DNA of 64,000 nt from Gymnorhina tibicen (Eukaryota; Chordata; Aves; Passeriformes; Artamidae): the NCBI GenBank assembly GCA_013399875.1, contig VXAZ01006383.1, forward strand, positions 558,001 through 622,000, read 5' to 3'. A program made the translations under genes and the position numbers. This document shows positions 38,561 to 51,600 of this stretch, piece by piece (position 1 is the first letter of the stretch; the number at the start of each line of letters is the position of its first letter). The notes below the pieces were generated by a model that was not told the origin of the DNA, ran no database searches, and saw nothing but the letters and a program-made list of their open reading frames with translations.

Positions 38561-39861
38561 CTCACATCGGACAACCCAGACCTGCTGCTACCAGAGGTTG
38601 TTGCCATGGTGACCAGTGACAGTCAGCCAACAGTAAAATGAATTTTAAAAAAATAGTTAGGAAATACTGAAAGGAAGAAAGCAAAAAAGGAAAAGTTTGA
38701 TGACTGTAAGCAGATGCACAGTTCCATTGTCTGCCACTTGCCCTACTGCAAAGGAGGAATACATCACTAAAATGGAGCCAAACTTCCACTTTACCTCCAT
38801 GATAGCTGAAGTATATTCCTGCCTCTGTGAGTTTCTAATTGAAAGAAATTATTGTCTCGTTCGAGCAACAGCTTTTCAGTGACTCAGCAATCCAGCAAAC
38901 TCAGCTGCCTCTGAAACCTGTGTGGAACTGTTAGCTCATTGTTCTCATCTAAACTATTTAGAGGAAGCCTGGAGTGGCCCATTTCTGTCTTCTGCCTTTA
39001 AATCAGCCTGGGGATGGTTCCATCCTGATATGTAAAAGGTTTCAATGGATGAAGTATTCGTCGCTGAAACAAAAGGATTTGGAACTTTACAAATCTAGTG
39101 GAAAACTCAATTGATTTCTTTTTTCAAACAAAGAACAAAGCAGAGACTGGCCGTTTTAAAAGCAAAATTTGGTTCAGAGAAGGCTAGCTGAAGCTGCAGT
39201 CAGTGGACCATAAATCACAGTGCCCATGCCCAGCTGTGCAGCACTGCATGGAAGAAAAGGTTTCGGATGGCAGTGTCCCTCGGCGATAGCTGCAGATGTG
39301 TGTGCCAGAGAGGTAGTTATTGTTGTTTACTTGCTGTGCTATCAACGTGCTATGCTAGAGAGCACACTTTTAGGAATCAGCATGTGTGCACTGCATTATC
39401 TTATCTTGCACAAAACATTGTCCCAGACCCCTGGAAAACTCCTGCTGGAGTACTGTCAGAAAGAGATAAAAATGAAGTACTACATCTGTTAAAGCTGAAG
39501 TGCTGAACTAGACTTCCCTACAAGCACCTTTTCCTAAGATTGACCGTACACTACAATCAAGAGAATGAACAAGAGAACCTTGTATTCAGCCCTTGAAACC
39601 TTACATGGTGATCTGTGTGCATGTGTTTTGCAAGCCTAGAAAAGGCATGAAGATGGGTAGAGGTGAAAAGGCTGTGAGATAGAGCAAACATGGAAGAAGT
39701 TGTTATTTTTAGAGAATAAATACAGAGAGAAGCATTTACACAAAATATGCTTTTACAGAAATAGCAGGCACAACCACAGTTGAAGAAATTGACCAACTCT
39801 GTCTCCCCTTTCAGCCTGAGGAAAGTGAGAGATCAAGTCACTTCACTCGCCCTTCTGAGGT
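38561..39861. other. Non-coding DNA, less AT-biased, possible conserved element
   Basis: Composition is more balanced than in the flanks and simple repeats are few. Overlapping open frames at 39220-39506 (79-90 codons) are not recognisable proteins. The texture between 38820 and 39330 would suit a conserved non-coding element, but I have no alignment to show it. Confidence 0.3.
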
Positions 39862-40000
39862 CATGACTTGGGAGAGTCACTTAGCTCTGCCCTGCTTTGT
39901 TTTCTCCATAAGTAAAATGGAAAAATACAGACCCAATCAACCTTTTAAAAGTGCTTTCATGTTTAAAGAAATGAAAAGTGCTAAGTGAGTGGCAAATGTT
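39862..40000 (+). repeat. Ancient MIR-like/CORE-SINE (MIR1_Amn-type)
   Basis: 'gacttgggagagtcacttag' matches the MIR core 'gaccttgggcaagtcacttaa'. It is followed by 'tgttttctccataagtaaaa' (core: 'cagtttccccatctgtaaaa') and 'tggaaaaata', then a tail with 'aaaagtgctttcatg' and 'gaaatgaaaagtgctaagtg', like the amniote tail 'gtaaagcgctttgagatcc ... gaaaagcgctatataagtg'. Three ordered matches make this the best of the old SINEs in the window. Confidence 0.6.
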
Positions 40001-42324
40001 GCTTGAACAGATTAATACTTGGGTGATCAATATACATTATGAGACTGCTCTTATTCATCATATTTCCCACAGCTGAAGGAATGCAAGAAATAATAATATA
40101 ATGATTACAGCTGGTAGAAATGCCCCTAGTGAAGGCTGCCAAATTTTACTGAACATAGGGGGAGCTGTTGTTCTCATTTGCTTACACTTTAGTGCAACTT
40201 TTACTGTATGAAATCAAAATTATGCCTTTCATCTGAATTATACTGGCTTTTTATCAATTGATGTGTAGTGTTGACTTGATTTCAATATTTTATTGCAATT
40301 GTATTTTTATTGGTTTTGAAAAGGACACGATTTAAACCCAAGTCATTTAGCTACTACTCATAATGAGAATTCTTCTGGCACTTTCTTTGAAGAGCTTTAT
40401 GAAGGCTTTGACCTACAACCTGGTATTAAGCAAAGAAAGAGAACTGAGATCACAGAGTTCTCTTTTGCTAGATCCATGAAAACAAATCCAAACAGATTTC
40501 ATCAAGTTACAAGCTCCAAAAGGTTATATGCGTTCACTTTTTTTTTTTTTTTGGTAAGGAAGCAGACTTCAGCTACAAGTATATTAAACATTCCTACAAG
40601 CACAAGCAAGAAAAATAATGTTCTAAATATTTGGAGAGGAACCTTGAAAGTTCCAAAATATTTTCATATTTTAGATTTAAAACACTTGATCACAACCCTG
40701 TCCACAATTACTAACAAGAGCTCTAAAGTATACTTATCTAGCTGTTTTTATAGAAAGTAAGCATTTGGTGGACTTTCTTGTAGTTTCTTCATATTCAGAA
40801 AGGATAGAAGATATTTTTAAAAGGTAAGAGCAACCTGTTTTTTTCAGTAAGTAACTGATAATACTCACTGAGATTATTACTATCCATATAAAAAGCTAGA
40901 TCATAAAGTACAGCAAAAGAGAAAAAGTAAATGGAAATATTTCATGCAAAATCTCTTGTTTATTTATTTCTAAGGCATTTGAAGCCATAGGAATAAGATC
41001 AGTGGTCTGAAACAATGCCAGAAACAGGCCCTCAAGGAAGCACACCACTTACTCCAAAGCTTCTCAAACCCTGTGGGCTACCTGCCATCCTCCTTTCTCA
41101 GAGGGCCTGTACCAGACAAGGGTGGACAAAGATGAAGCTGTGGAGATTTCCACACTGGAGGAATCACTTCCTCCTTTCACAGATGGCTACACAACAGTTC
41201 TTTTTACCATTCACATCCTCTTTTTAGAACTTCAAGAAAATTGTAAAAGTGTCTCCAGCACACGTAGAATCACACTTATAAAAAATTAGGAAAGAAAAAA
41301 ACCCCTGTAACTCAGAATATAAACTTGTTCAGAGAGGACAGTTAGTTTTTTCAACATCAACATATCTTTGCTTGTGTGTGCTTTGCCATTCACAACATTT
41401 TCTCACTGTTGCACTAGACCCTCCCTGACGTAAATTGTTGTTTAAGTTATTAAAAATCTTGAGGCAAGCCAACATTCTACATAGACAAAGCCAGTCTGAC
41501 ACCAAGATAACCAAAAAGTGCATTCATTTATAAAAGAATGAGAAGAGAAGCCAATCGCAGAAATAAACATTTTTAGCTCCTAAGTGAAATAAAATCATGG
41601 TGATAATACTTACACTTACAAAGGTAAGAACTTGCTAGTTAGCCACCTGATCTAAAGCCAACGTTGTTTTAAAAAACAAGAAAAAAGTCCAGAAGTAACA
41701 TTCATACAATACCCACTATTGGCAATGCTAGGCATAAACATTTCTCAATAAGAAAAACCTTTTTTTTCCCCTCCTTTATTTCATAATTTCATAATGGAAA
41801 CACCCACTTCTTTTAAGTATCTTTGAAGTGTTTGGCACTGTTACTAATGCTTTACAGGAAAAAAGTCACCCTTTTTACTTTTAAAGCAAGAACAGCTAGA
41901 TACCAGTCTTCTAGGAAAACTGGGTTTGCCTTTCCTGAATTCATTACTCATTGAAGTCCACCTAATACTAAAATAGTTCACATTATGCATGAAATATGAG
42001 AACAGAAATACTTTTTACCTGCAGGAGATCTGGTTTTGTCTTTATCCTTATTCATTTAAGGAACAATTATATGGGCTAGAAACTTCTGGTTATGGATCTT
42101 ACCCCTCTTTAGGGGCAAACTAGTGAATCTAAAGTTTGCAAAAGGCTGTGAATTCAAATTGTTATATTCTCAGTATTCCTTCTGTGGGAACTAGATCTTA
42201 GTACAAAAGGTGCTGAGAAATTCAGACTGTCTTCAGTAGGAGTGAAGTGTAATTTCTGTACACCAGGTAGCTTCAGACAGTAGGAAAAAATAAAAGGAGT
42301 TATCACTTCAGAAAACAGCTCAAA
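40001..42324. other. Unique AT-rich non-coding DNA
   Basis: No gene or named repeat is recognised. A T15 run lies at 40538-40552. The 70-codon and 94-codon frames near 41015 and 40476 look like chance. Confidence 0.6.
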
Positions 42325-42499
42325 TTCACCTTTTGCATGTATTTCCCAGTTAACCCAGAATAGGCATTTTCTAAATATTTCCTATATATTATAAAAAACT
42401 AATTCATCCTGTTCACCTTTTGCATGTATTTCCCAGTTAACCCAGAATAGGCATTTTCTAAATATTTCCTATATATTATAAAAAACTAATTCATCCTGT
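42325..42499. repeat. Perfect 87-bp tandem duplication
   Basis: The unit beginning 'ttcaccttttgcatg' and ending 'taattcatcctg' occupies 42325-42411 and recurs without a single mismatch at 42412-42498; the match extends one further base. It lies in single-copy non-coding DNA and contains no recognised gene or repeat. Complete identity means either a very recent duplication, a copy-number variant in the sequenced animal, or an assembly error. Confidence 0.97.
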
Positions 42500-42860
42500 A
42501 ATGTTCTTTCTCTAATTTTTTTTTATTTCTAATGGAAAAGGAAATCACACATACACAAGCAAAATATTAAGAAAAAGCAAAGAATCCTGGTAAAACCACA
42601 ACAAAGAAAAACTTCTTTCTTGTGATCTTTTGCTAAGAACAAACCAAAAGACTTTGGCCAATAAATGGCTTCGTGGGTTTTTTTTTTGTTTGTTTGTTTT
42701 TAAATGGAAACTTCTTAATGGCCTTACCTGCAGAATTCTCTGCTTAGTTACATGCCTGCCAGTTTCCATCTGCGTTGGTGCTAGGAAGCACAAATGGCCC
42801 AGCCTCTAAACCTACTAACCTGACAGTCTGACCCCTAAAAAATCAATGTGATAATCTATA
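42500..42860. other. Non-coding DNA with T-rich tracts
   Basis: T-rich runs occur near 42516-42528 and 42678-42701 (T runs followed by gtttgtttgttt). Nothing else is recognised. Confidence 0.6.
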
Positions 42861-43560
42861 GCTTGCTGCCTTTTGCTTTAGCTGTCTGTTGCACGCTTTG
42901 ATGAATATCTGCCCTGAAGGAGAAACATATGAAAATCACATCATGTGCAACTGGTTTGAACTGTTGTGCAACCATGGGACACCGAGCCACTCTGGGGAAA
43001 AAGTTAAAATGAACTACAGTAGATAAATGTCAATTTCATGGGTTTTGACATTGTATTATATTATATTTAAATTAAAGGGAATGCAATCCTGGTTTCTTCC
43101 TGCTCTGAGCCTGCTTTTTTTTTGCTTTCAGAAGATTCTGATAAAATGCATGACCGTCCTCTGCTATGGCTCTCAATTCCTCTTTGGTGAAAACAGCAGG
43201 GTTTATACAATAAAATTTTAATGACCATGGCCCTGCATGGCAATGTGAAGTATCAATGCATTTTCAATAATGCTAGGCATCTGATGCGAGGACTGGCATC
43301 AGGTGACATTCCTACCGCTGAATTCTGCATGTCCTAAAAGGCAGGCGTCGTGGAGATAGAGGCAGCACCAGCGAAAGTTCCATTATAATGCAGCTGTCGT
43401 ACTGATGAAATGGAGATTTATGAATCCCTGCCAAAGAAACTATATTATGGACTGTAAATTAAAATGGAGGCTTAACACACAGTGAACTACATGCTAGAGA
43501 GGTTGATTTTTAGATTGTCCTGTCTATTCAGGTTCAGGCAGCCATAGAGACCACCCCTTG
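42861..43560. promoter_or_regulatory. Candidate conserved non-coding element
   Basis: This stretch has few simple repeats, balanced composition, and homeobox- and E-box-like motifs (for example 'ttataatgcagctgtc' near 43384-43399 and several TAAT-type cores). It also holds a strong hairpin at 43278-43305. These traits suit a vertebrate conserved enhancer, but conservation cannot be tested from one sequence, so this is only a guess. Confidence 0.22.
43278..43305. other. 10-bp hairpin
   Basis: 'catctgatgc' (43278-43287) pairs with 'gcatcaggtg' (43296-43305) over ten positions, nine Watson-Crick and one T-G, around an 8-base loop. It is too short for a typical microRNA precursor. Confidence 0.8.
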
Positions 43561-45339
43561 TTAGGCAATTCCAAGCTCTCCACAAAACCCAGGCATTCTA
43601 GGTTTGAAAAGGCAACTGCCAAAGCTTTCACAGTCACAGCAAAAAATAAGGCATCCTCAGTTGCTCCAGCAGGCATTTTACTTGCAGCTTACTATTCTAG
43701 TATGGTGACTGGGATGTGGTGGCTTCATTCTCAGATGTAATTCCAATGCCTTCCACAGAGAGACTTTAGTTTTAATCCTCTGCAAGTCATAGTGCATTAA
43801 AAGCTCAAAGGACCACATTTTGGTCTCTGAATTACTGCTGCTGTTCATGAATAAGTCTTCTCAGATCTGCCACTGCACACTGGGAATACTTCCACCTGAA
43901 TCATCAAATCCAAATAATTCAAATTGTTTACTATGTTTTGGTGAGCATTTTTTGGAAAGCTCCTCTGGGTGGAAACCCCCTCCCAGTTTTGAATTGAAAA
44001 AACTAGATCATAAGATGTGAAAAAGTTTTTAAAAACTCACAGGAACAGCACACATGCCCCAAAACCTGTATGGTAAAGTGATACATTTCACACTGCACTA
44101 TCTCTCCGCATATGCCAGTGTTTCAAGTAGGATGCAATACAACCTGTAGGTTGAAATATATATTTGAATATGCAAATGGTATCTCCAATAACTAGTGTTT
44201 TCCCAGAGAAGGAGAAATGCATAGCACTTTTTCTGATAGACCATGAACCCAACACAATTATTTCCTTTCCACCCATCTAAACAAAAAACTGCACATTATA
44301 AAATACAAAATAAATGTACTCATCACATATCTCAATTCATCTGAGAGGCTCACTCCCTGCATTCTTTATTATATTTTATATTCATTTGGAAACTGGCTTA
44401 CAAAAGGGTAACTTGTCTTAGCCCTCCTACCCTGAAAAAAAAAAAAAAATTTCCCTTGATTGTCCTGAAACAGGAAAAAGAATATAAATTAACTTTCTTT
44501 TCTGCTTATTTGTACAATTTAAAATGATATAATTCACTTCACACTTCAAAACTCTACAAGGACACTTTGCCTCAAGTGAAAGTAGTTCCACATGGACCAC
44601 TTTGTGCTTGTCTAATGTGTAAATGTGCTGTTTTATGTTGAAGTAAGTTTAAGCAACTATACGGTGCATATACAGTAACTCAGCTATCACTTGAGCCCCA
44701 CAAGTGCCATGCCCTAAGGCGTGCTACGGGCCATGCTTCACACGGCAAGCAAAGTATTTCCAGTGGACTATCTGCAGTAGCGCAGCAGAGAACAGAATAT
44801 ATATTCTAGACCTGCTGAAGCAATATGTTCCAGAAAACACAGCATTTTTTTTCTGGAAGGCACAAGGGTAACACGTTGTGAAGTAATTTTTTTTGGAGTG
44901 TTTTGGTCACATTTAAAAGCACACAAAGTTCTACTGCAAAGTTCTGGGTAAGAGATCTGTTCCTTGATTTATTCACACTTTTCCACAAACACTTTCTGTT
45001 GGCTTTCCCAGAATAGGAATATTAATGACAGCACACCACCATCTTCCCACAAGTGGTGAAGCAGTGCTGACAAATCACATATGGGCATGACACTATGAAT
45101 AAGGCTCCACAATGACTAGTACCAGGCAGCACATAGCACTACCAATACGCAGTGTAACAATGACAGTCTGAACTGCGTCTCCTCAAGGAAAAGCAAGACA
45201 ACAGCGATTTTCCAGCTTCTGGTGGTGGCAAAATGGTACCAGATCATTTCATGGCACCCGGAACCGATCATCCCAATGTCTCTTGATTTAGTCACATACA
45301 ACTGCAATTTCAGTGGTGTGTGCCACTGCACACGCAGGA
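43561..45339. other. Non-coding DNA, no recognised element
   Basis: Open frames near 43558-44020 (60-66 codons) are not recognisable. An A15 run lies at 44435-44449. Nothing else stands out. Confidence 0.58.
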
Positions 45340-45690
45340 AAGGGAACACAAGTGAAACACTACGTGGTGTGAAGAGGAGGTGCTACCACTCATCACCACC
45401 ACTTGCATCAACAGCCCTGCCTGTGCCCAGCTCTCCTGCCACTAGTCCAGATCTTGGACTGACTCCCAGCCTGGCCTCATCCAACCTCCAGGGAAGGTCT
45501 GATGCCCAGGGCTCAGGCCGCTCCTGCCACCTTCCAGCTGCCTGCTCCTGGCTGGGGCACTGGGGGCCCTGCCCCCATGAGCGGACAACTCCAGCTGCCA
45601 GCCCCAGCCCACAAGAAGCCACTGTCCCAAATAGCACCCAGGCAGCAACCAATTCCAGGCTACAAGAGATGGGGTGACCACAAATACCTA
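45340..45690. other. Isolated GC-rich block
   Basis: Composition changes sharply to G/C-rich (rich in ccagct, cctg and gccc words, poor in CG dinucleotides) for about 300 bp inside AT-rich DNA, then changes back. It is open in several frames on both strands, the longest being 151 codons on the plus strand (45222-45677), which starts in AT-rich sequence. The translation is Pro/Ser/Ala/Thr-rich with no recognised domain. It may be a GC-rich repeat or LTR fragment, or a degenerate exon. Confidence 0.4.
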
Positions 45691-48600
45691 TTTAACAAAG
45701 CAAAGAAATGGTCAAGATTTGGGCTATAAACCAAAAAAACTCTTCTTATAGTTTATGACAGATTTATCATACCTAGTTTTGCAAGTCAAACTCTTCAGCT
45801 TCTAAATGCCCAGAGTAATGCTAGGTAAATCCAAGTGTGGTTTTTATTTTCTTTTTTTTTTTTTTAAGTGTTCTGGTTGATTTGTTTCACAGAGTAAAGC
45901 TCCTCACTGAGATGAAGGCTCCTTGTACACAAGCACCTACACCATGCATCTGTAATCATACCCTGTAAATGGCATCAGCAAAAGAAAGGAGTGACATTTT
46001 TTCCTCTTGATCACAACAGAATAAACAACATTTTAAAGGTTAAATTATTCAAATTCTACAGTTACCTGTAAAAAAGAAAAAGACATCTCTGCTGTACCTT
46101 CAGATTTCTTACATCCAATTATTTTGATTTTTTTTTATCCTGTTCCAGGCTTCCTGACTACTGCTGCTTAAGGGGCAAAAAAACCCCCGTGTTGTAACTA
46201 GAGGGAACTCATTTACTTCCACTGATAGCTACAGCTCCAAATACAAGTCTTTCAGCTCAACTCAGAGAAGTTAGATGAACTACACAACAAGTTAGTAAAA
46301 TGGAAACAGACAACACCTAAATGCATATCACAAAGACTTGTGCACCAAAAAAAGCCTACTTGGGTGTCAGCTTTAACTATGTAAGGTCAAATGAACGTCA
46401 GGGGAAGAAATATGCAATTTCTTCTGAACAGCTTAAGAAAAAAATTAAAACAAAATCAGGGAATTCAGTTTGAAAACCAGTTTTAGTTGTTGTAAATCCC
46501 TGCAAACCAACTGTTGTTGATGCAGTCACAAAGTTGATGGAGTCATACTGTCTCAAAACAACAAAAATCTGACCCTCAGTAACAGAAGAGACTGGTGTTC
46601 AGAAAACGTCATATATTTTTAAGATTTTACTGATTTTTCATTTTCTGATCCTGTTGTTATCTATTAAAAAAAGTAAAACAAAATGAAACAAGGGGTTCTG
46701 TGAAGTAGTTTTGTGTAATTGTGCAAGAACTGAACACAAAGACTCCCCTTTCCTTAGAATCTTTCCCACTGATACCTTACAGCCAAATTCCTCTGCCTCC
46801 AGAAGCACCCCTGTTGCTTATCTTCCTGCCTCTAGGTTGGATTTTGCATAGATTATCCAAGATGCAGGTTTATGCATGAAAAACCACTGTTGTCTTAAAA
46901 AAATAAAGCAGTTTGAGAACTGAAAAGCAGGAGTATGACAATCCCAATTATTCTGTCTGTTCCTTATTGATCAATGAAAGCTATACATTTACATCCAGAC
47001 CTTTTGATCCAGATCATTCCTTTACCCTATTTTCTGATGCTGCTCCATTTGTCAGGTGGTAGCACCATTAATTCTTCGATGGTTATGAAAAATAACTAAA
47101 AGGAAACAGGGGAAAAAGACATACCTTGCTGTGTAAAGTAGCTTTATGACTGAGCTCATAAAAGAAACGCTGACTGAGGAATTTAAAGTTTTTCAAAACT
47201 TTTGATCTTGTTTATACATGTGAAGGTCTGATGTGAAAGCTTGATGTCAACTGTCAAAAATAAAAACCAGACCTCCTGTTGAAACATACCCAATGATAAC
47301 CAGCAATTTTCTGATCTTGAAGAGAACATCTTGCAAGTGTCTTGCATTTAATATTATCTTATGCCAAGCAGCCCTACTTTTTCTTATCGTTATATTTTCA
47401 TCATAGATAAGTGCTTGGTTTCACAAATTTGACAAAAAAAGAAAGTTGCTGGAATAGATGTTCACTAAGCCTTATTAGAACAACTATCCTATTATATTTG
47501 CATTGCACATGGGTCCTGAGAAAACATGCTGTTTTGTGAGGACACATTTGCAATTTATATATAACAATTGCTCTTTTCATTTGGGATAATCATAGTTATT
47601 AGTAAGCAGATCCATAATAACCCCTTTGTATTTAACTCTGAGCTCTTAACTCAGCTAAGGAAAATCTGAGCCTGTAATTTCAAATATTTCTAGATCCAAT
47701 TTCTTTTCTGTATCTATTACTTTTAACCTTGCTTGCAAAGTATGAGTACGAAAAAACTTTTTAAGCATTGTATGCACAAAAGGATCTTAATGCAAATTCA
47801 TAGTTTTTTGCTTCTTGTGATGGTATGGAGGCATAAACCAAGATCTAGTATCTAATTGGATTTGTTAAAAATGGAATAATTTTATTTGATGATATTATTC
47901 TGGTGATAATAGACAAATTATATTTGAAACACTTCACTATTAAAAGGATGCTGGTATCTTTTGTTTCTAACAAAATAACCTTTATATATATGCAAAATTC
48001 TAGCAAGTAGAATGCAAGAATGACTTGTGTATATCCTTCTAGTGGTGACAGAAAGGGCTTTGGAAATGGCATCATTATGGAATTGTTCTGGGTTTGTGGA
48101 CCTGAGGAGGGGGTGGGGAAGAGACTGTTCTTATTTTTAAAGAGAAATCCAGAGGCAGTCCAGATATGCCACATGTGAACAAAAATTGCTGTTCAAATGC
48201 CACTCATGACCTGACACAGAAGGGAAAGGCTGACATAAATTTTAAAGTATACATAAAGGACACAGAAATATATTTTACCTTCAACTAGTTTATTAATCTT
48301 TTGTATATGCAGAGAGGTTCCAAATGAACTCCTATCCACCTGTCAGTGTTCTCCTATTGAACCCTTTGTCCACAGCAAGTAATGGAAGAGATTCATTATA
48401 CTTGCACAGAGTAACAAAAAAATGTTCAAAAATCGGAACAGATTAGAGGACAACTTATTCCTATTTGCAATGTTAGCATTCTGACATTAGCCAGACATTC
48501 AAATAAGTGTTTTTAAAATATCACTACTTGATAAAAGCAAAGTATGACAGTACATAAGTAGCAGAGTATTTTTAAGATCTAATGGGTTTCTATACTCAGA

Positions 48601-51600
48601 GATATATGGACCCCATGTGTGAATCACACTTTATAGGGAAATAAGGTAAGAAACCTCATGTAAAAATGTTAGTGATAATAAACTAAATGCAGAAGCTTTT
48701 TAATGCCAATGAACAAGAAAATAGTGGAGAATGCAAAAAAAAGTGGCATAAGGAAAAAACACATGGGAAATTAGAATATTCCTGAGTGTGCTGGAAAACC
48801 AGTGTTTTCCACTGAAGGTAATTAACCATATTGTGTATTTGCCTAGTATATTATTTTTTTCCAAACTTCTTAAAGTCAATGGGCTCTCCCTAAAGGCTGC
48901 ATAAAAGGGATTAATTTTGAAGAGTTATTGGATTGAAGACAAAAGATGGGGATTTAACTCTGAAGAAGTGTACAGAAGTTAAGAGTGAGATCCAGAATAA
49001 AAGCCCAGAAGGAGAATGCTATTAGGGCAAAACAGAGAAAAAAAGATCAGTGAGAGACACTCTTAGTAAGAGAATTAGAGTAAATGCAATCCATAAAAAT
49101 AAGCAACTGCTGAGCTCAAAACTTTGAAGAAGATGGTTTTCAGTCTAATATAAGGCCCATTTGCATTAACAGGAGTCTTTTTTTTTTCATTGACTTCAAG
49201 GGATTTCTGATCAGACCATATGAATTTCACCTTGGTGATCTGAAGGCATTTTCTTTTTCTTTAAGTCATACTAACAGAAATACAGCCTGTGTCAAAATAT
49301 AACTCTAAATAATCTAAATTGTGCATCTGTGGTTTCATTGTCCAACCCACAGTCCATACTGTCCATCAAAAGTTACAGAAGGTGATAAACGAATGCCCTG
49401 AAAACTTTAAAATTAGTATGTACTAAGTGCAGAATTATTCTGTTCTTTTCCAAGCACAGATCAGCAAGCAGAGCTTGCTAGAAGTCACTGGGGCGGCTGC
49501 AATTTCAGTCTGCTAAAGTTGCCTCACTGGAATTCAGTGAATCACAAATTTACACAAAGAACAAAGACTCTCCACGTAATCCAGACTGCATTTTCTGTGT
49601 ATACAGATAGTTAAATCCTATTTAAACTGACAGTGTTTATGACACACAACATCATACAGTCAAATGAACTGCCCATATACTAAAAAATGAATGTAATTCT
49701 TTTTCCTGAGAATTGTGTAGGCAGTATCCCATCCAAATTTAGGTTGGGTGTACTAGAATTCTAATAGCCAGTAATCTGAAGTGCTCATTAGGGATATGCA
49801 AGAATTCATTACCTAAGTGTGTCTAATTTAACCATATTTTCCCCTTGAATGAAGCCTGCCTTAGTGGAAACTAGTGATCCAGCCCACACAATTCCAATAC
49901 TGCTGGCATTTTCAGTTTACATTTGAAATTTTTTTAGAATTCTAAAAATTACTTTCTCTGTCTTCTCGTCTGATCTCCACTGGGTATTTATATGCTGCAA
50001 GTATAATTATGCTTTTGGCAAGCTAGTGAAAATTAAACCCTTATGAGCAAAGAAAGGAGGGTAAGAAAGCAAGGAATAGGAAGAAAATCTGGTTTAAAGT
50101 GAACTTATCACAAGCTTTTTGGAGTATAAGCAGAAGGCAGCCACATATTGGAATCTTGCAGCACACTTTTAGGAGGTGGTGACATTTGGCTCATGCTTAA
50201 TGAAAGATGAAGATGGGTATTTTATTGATTTGAACAAGGAGTGTATCTACTGGTAGATACAAAAGCAATGATTTTGGCAAGTTGTCTTGTTTCAAATACC
50301 AAATCATCTCATCCTAAAAATCCAGTGTCACTGACAAGCAGAGATGATCTTGTGTTGTAGGTCTCACAATACTATACATGGTATACACCCTGAGTTCTGA
50401 TTTTCATACACCTCATCTCTGCATTTCTTTCCTCACTAACAAAGTAACAACTGCTAGCATACCACACTTCTGGCTACTTTTATTGAAAACTTCTCAAACT
50501 TTTGTTCTCTCAAGTGTTGTAAATACTGGTCTCAAAGTGAAGCAAATAGCAGATGAGGTGTTTGAGGGAAATTCAGCAATGTAACATTTTCCTTCCTTCA
50601 TACAGTCACAGTAATCAGGAGACTGAGAGCTAGAAAATCCTGTTGAGTGATGCACAGATGCACTGCTCCAATGAAGGAAGGGGCTGTGAAGAGCCTTTTC
50701 CCACAAACCTCAGAAAAGCACTAAAAAGAAGCTTATTCCAGTCAATGACCAAACACGGTCTATGGAGCATGACCTGCCAATGGCTGTGAAGTTTTCTACA
50801 GAGCCACCAAAGACAGCCCCTGACTGCTGTACTCACAGGACAAGCCTGGGATTCATACAATTAATTTTTGAAAAAGATTCTGTGAAACCACCCATCCTGT
50901 GCCAGTGTGTCTTTAACAGCACTCCTCACACTCTCAAACACAACCTGAATAGTGCAAGTGGCAAGTTTTGCATAGTGGCAAGTTTTCCTACTCAGATGTG
51001 GCCTTTCACAGCTAATTCCTCTTGAAGAAGCAGCCACTATAAATCTCATAAAAATTTCACTCCATTGAAAAAGCTGACAGTCTCAGCTGTCTAATTAGAG
51101 CAAAGAAAGGCCACTTCCAGTGGCTGAAATGTCAGCAGCATAATTCCACAATAGTTTTAGCAGACAAAGGTATCCTCTATGAGTGAAATCTTCTCAAACT
51201 GTTTTTTAGTGTCTATGAGCTATGGGTTTGTTTGGCCGAATATACACTGAAACTTGTGCACCACAGGTGAGAAAAATAACAGCCACAAACAGTTAATGGA
51301 TTCCTTCATCTATCTCTAATACTCTTTTGTCATTATAGTACATTTCTGCCTACAGTAGCAGTGAAAGATAATTTGTAACCTGCTGCCAGAGAAACTATGA
51401 AGGGAATGTTTCATGGTACTTCTCTTCAAACCTCCTTGCCCCTAAAATGGAATAGACAAAATGTGGATTACTGCAAGAGTGTGTGCTTATCACATAGAAG
51501 CCACAGAAAGCAGCATTACTGCAAGCCTGATGGGAGAGTACAATAAAAATAAATCAGAATGAAAGGAAACACTGTGGTTAATACATAAAGGTGGAAACCA

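Noticed and set aside
43131..43185. 55-nt exon between a strong acceptor (tttgctttcag) and a gtgaaa donor, plus strand
   Set aside because: The donor is weak, the length is not a multiple of three and no partner exon was found; kept only as part of the possible conserved element.
45222..45677. Longest open frame (151 codons, plus strand) as a real protein
   Set aside because: Frames are open on both strands because of GC-rich composition; the translation is low in structure and matches no family I know, with no splice context.
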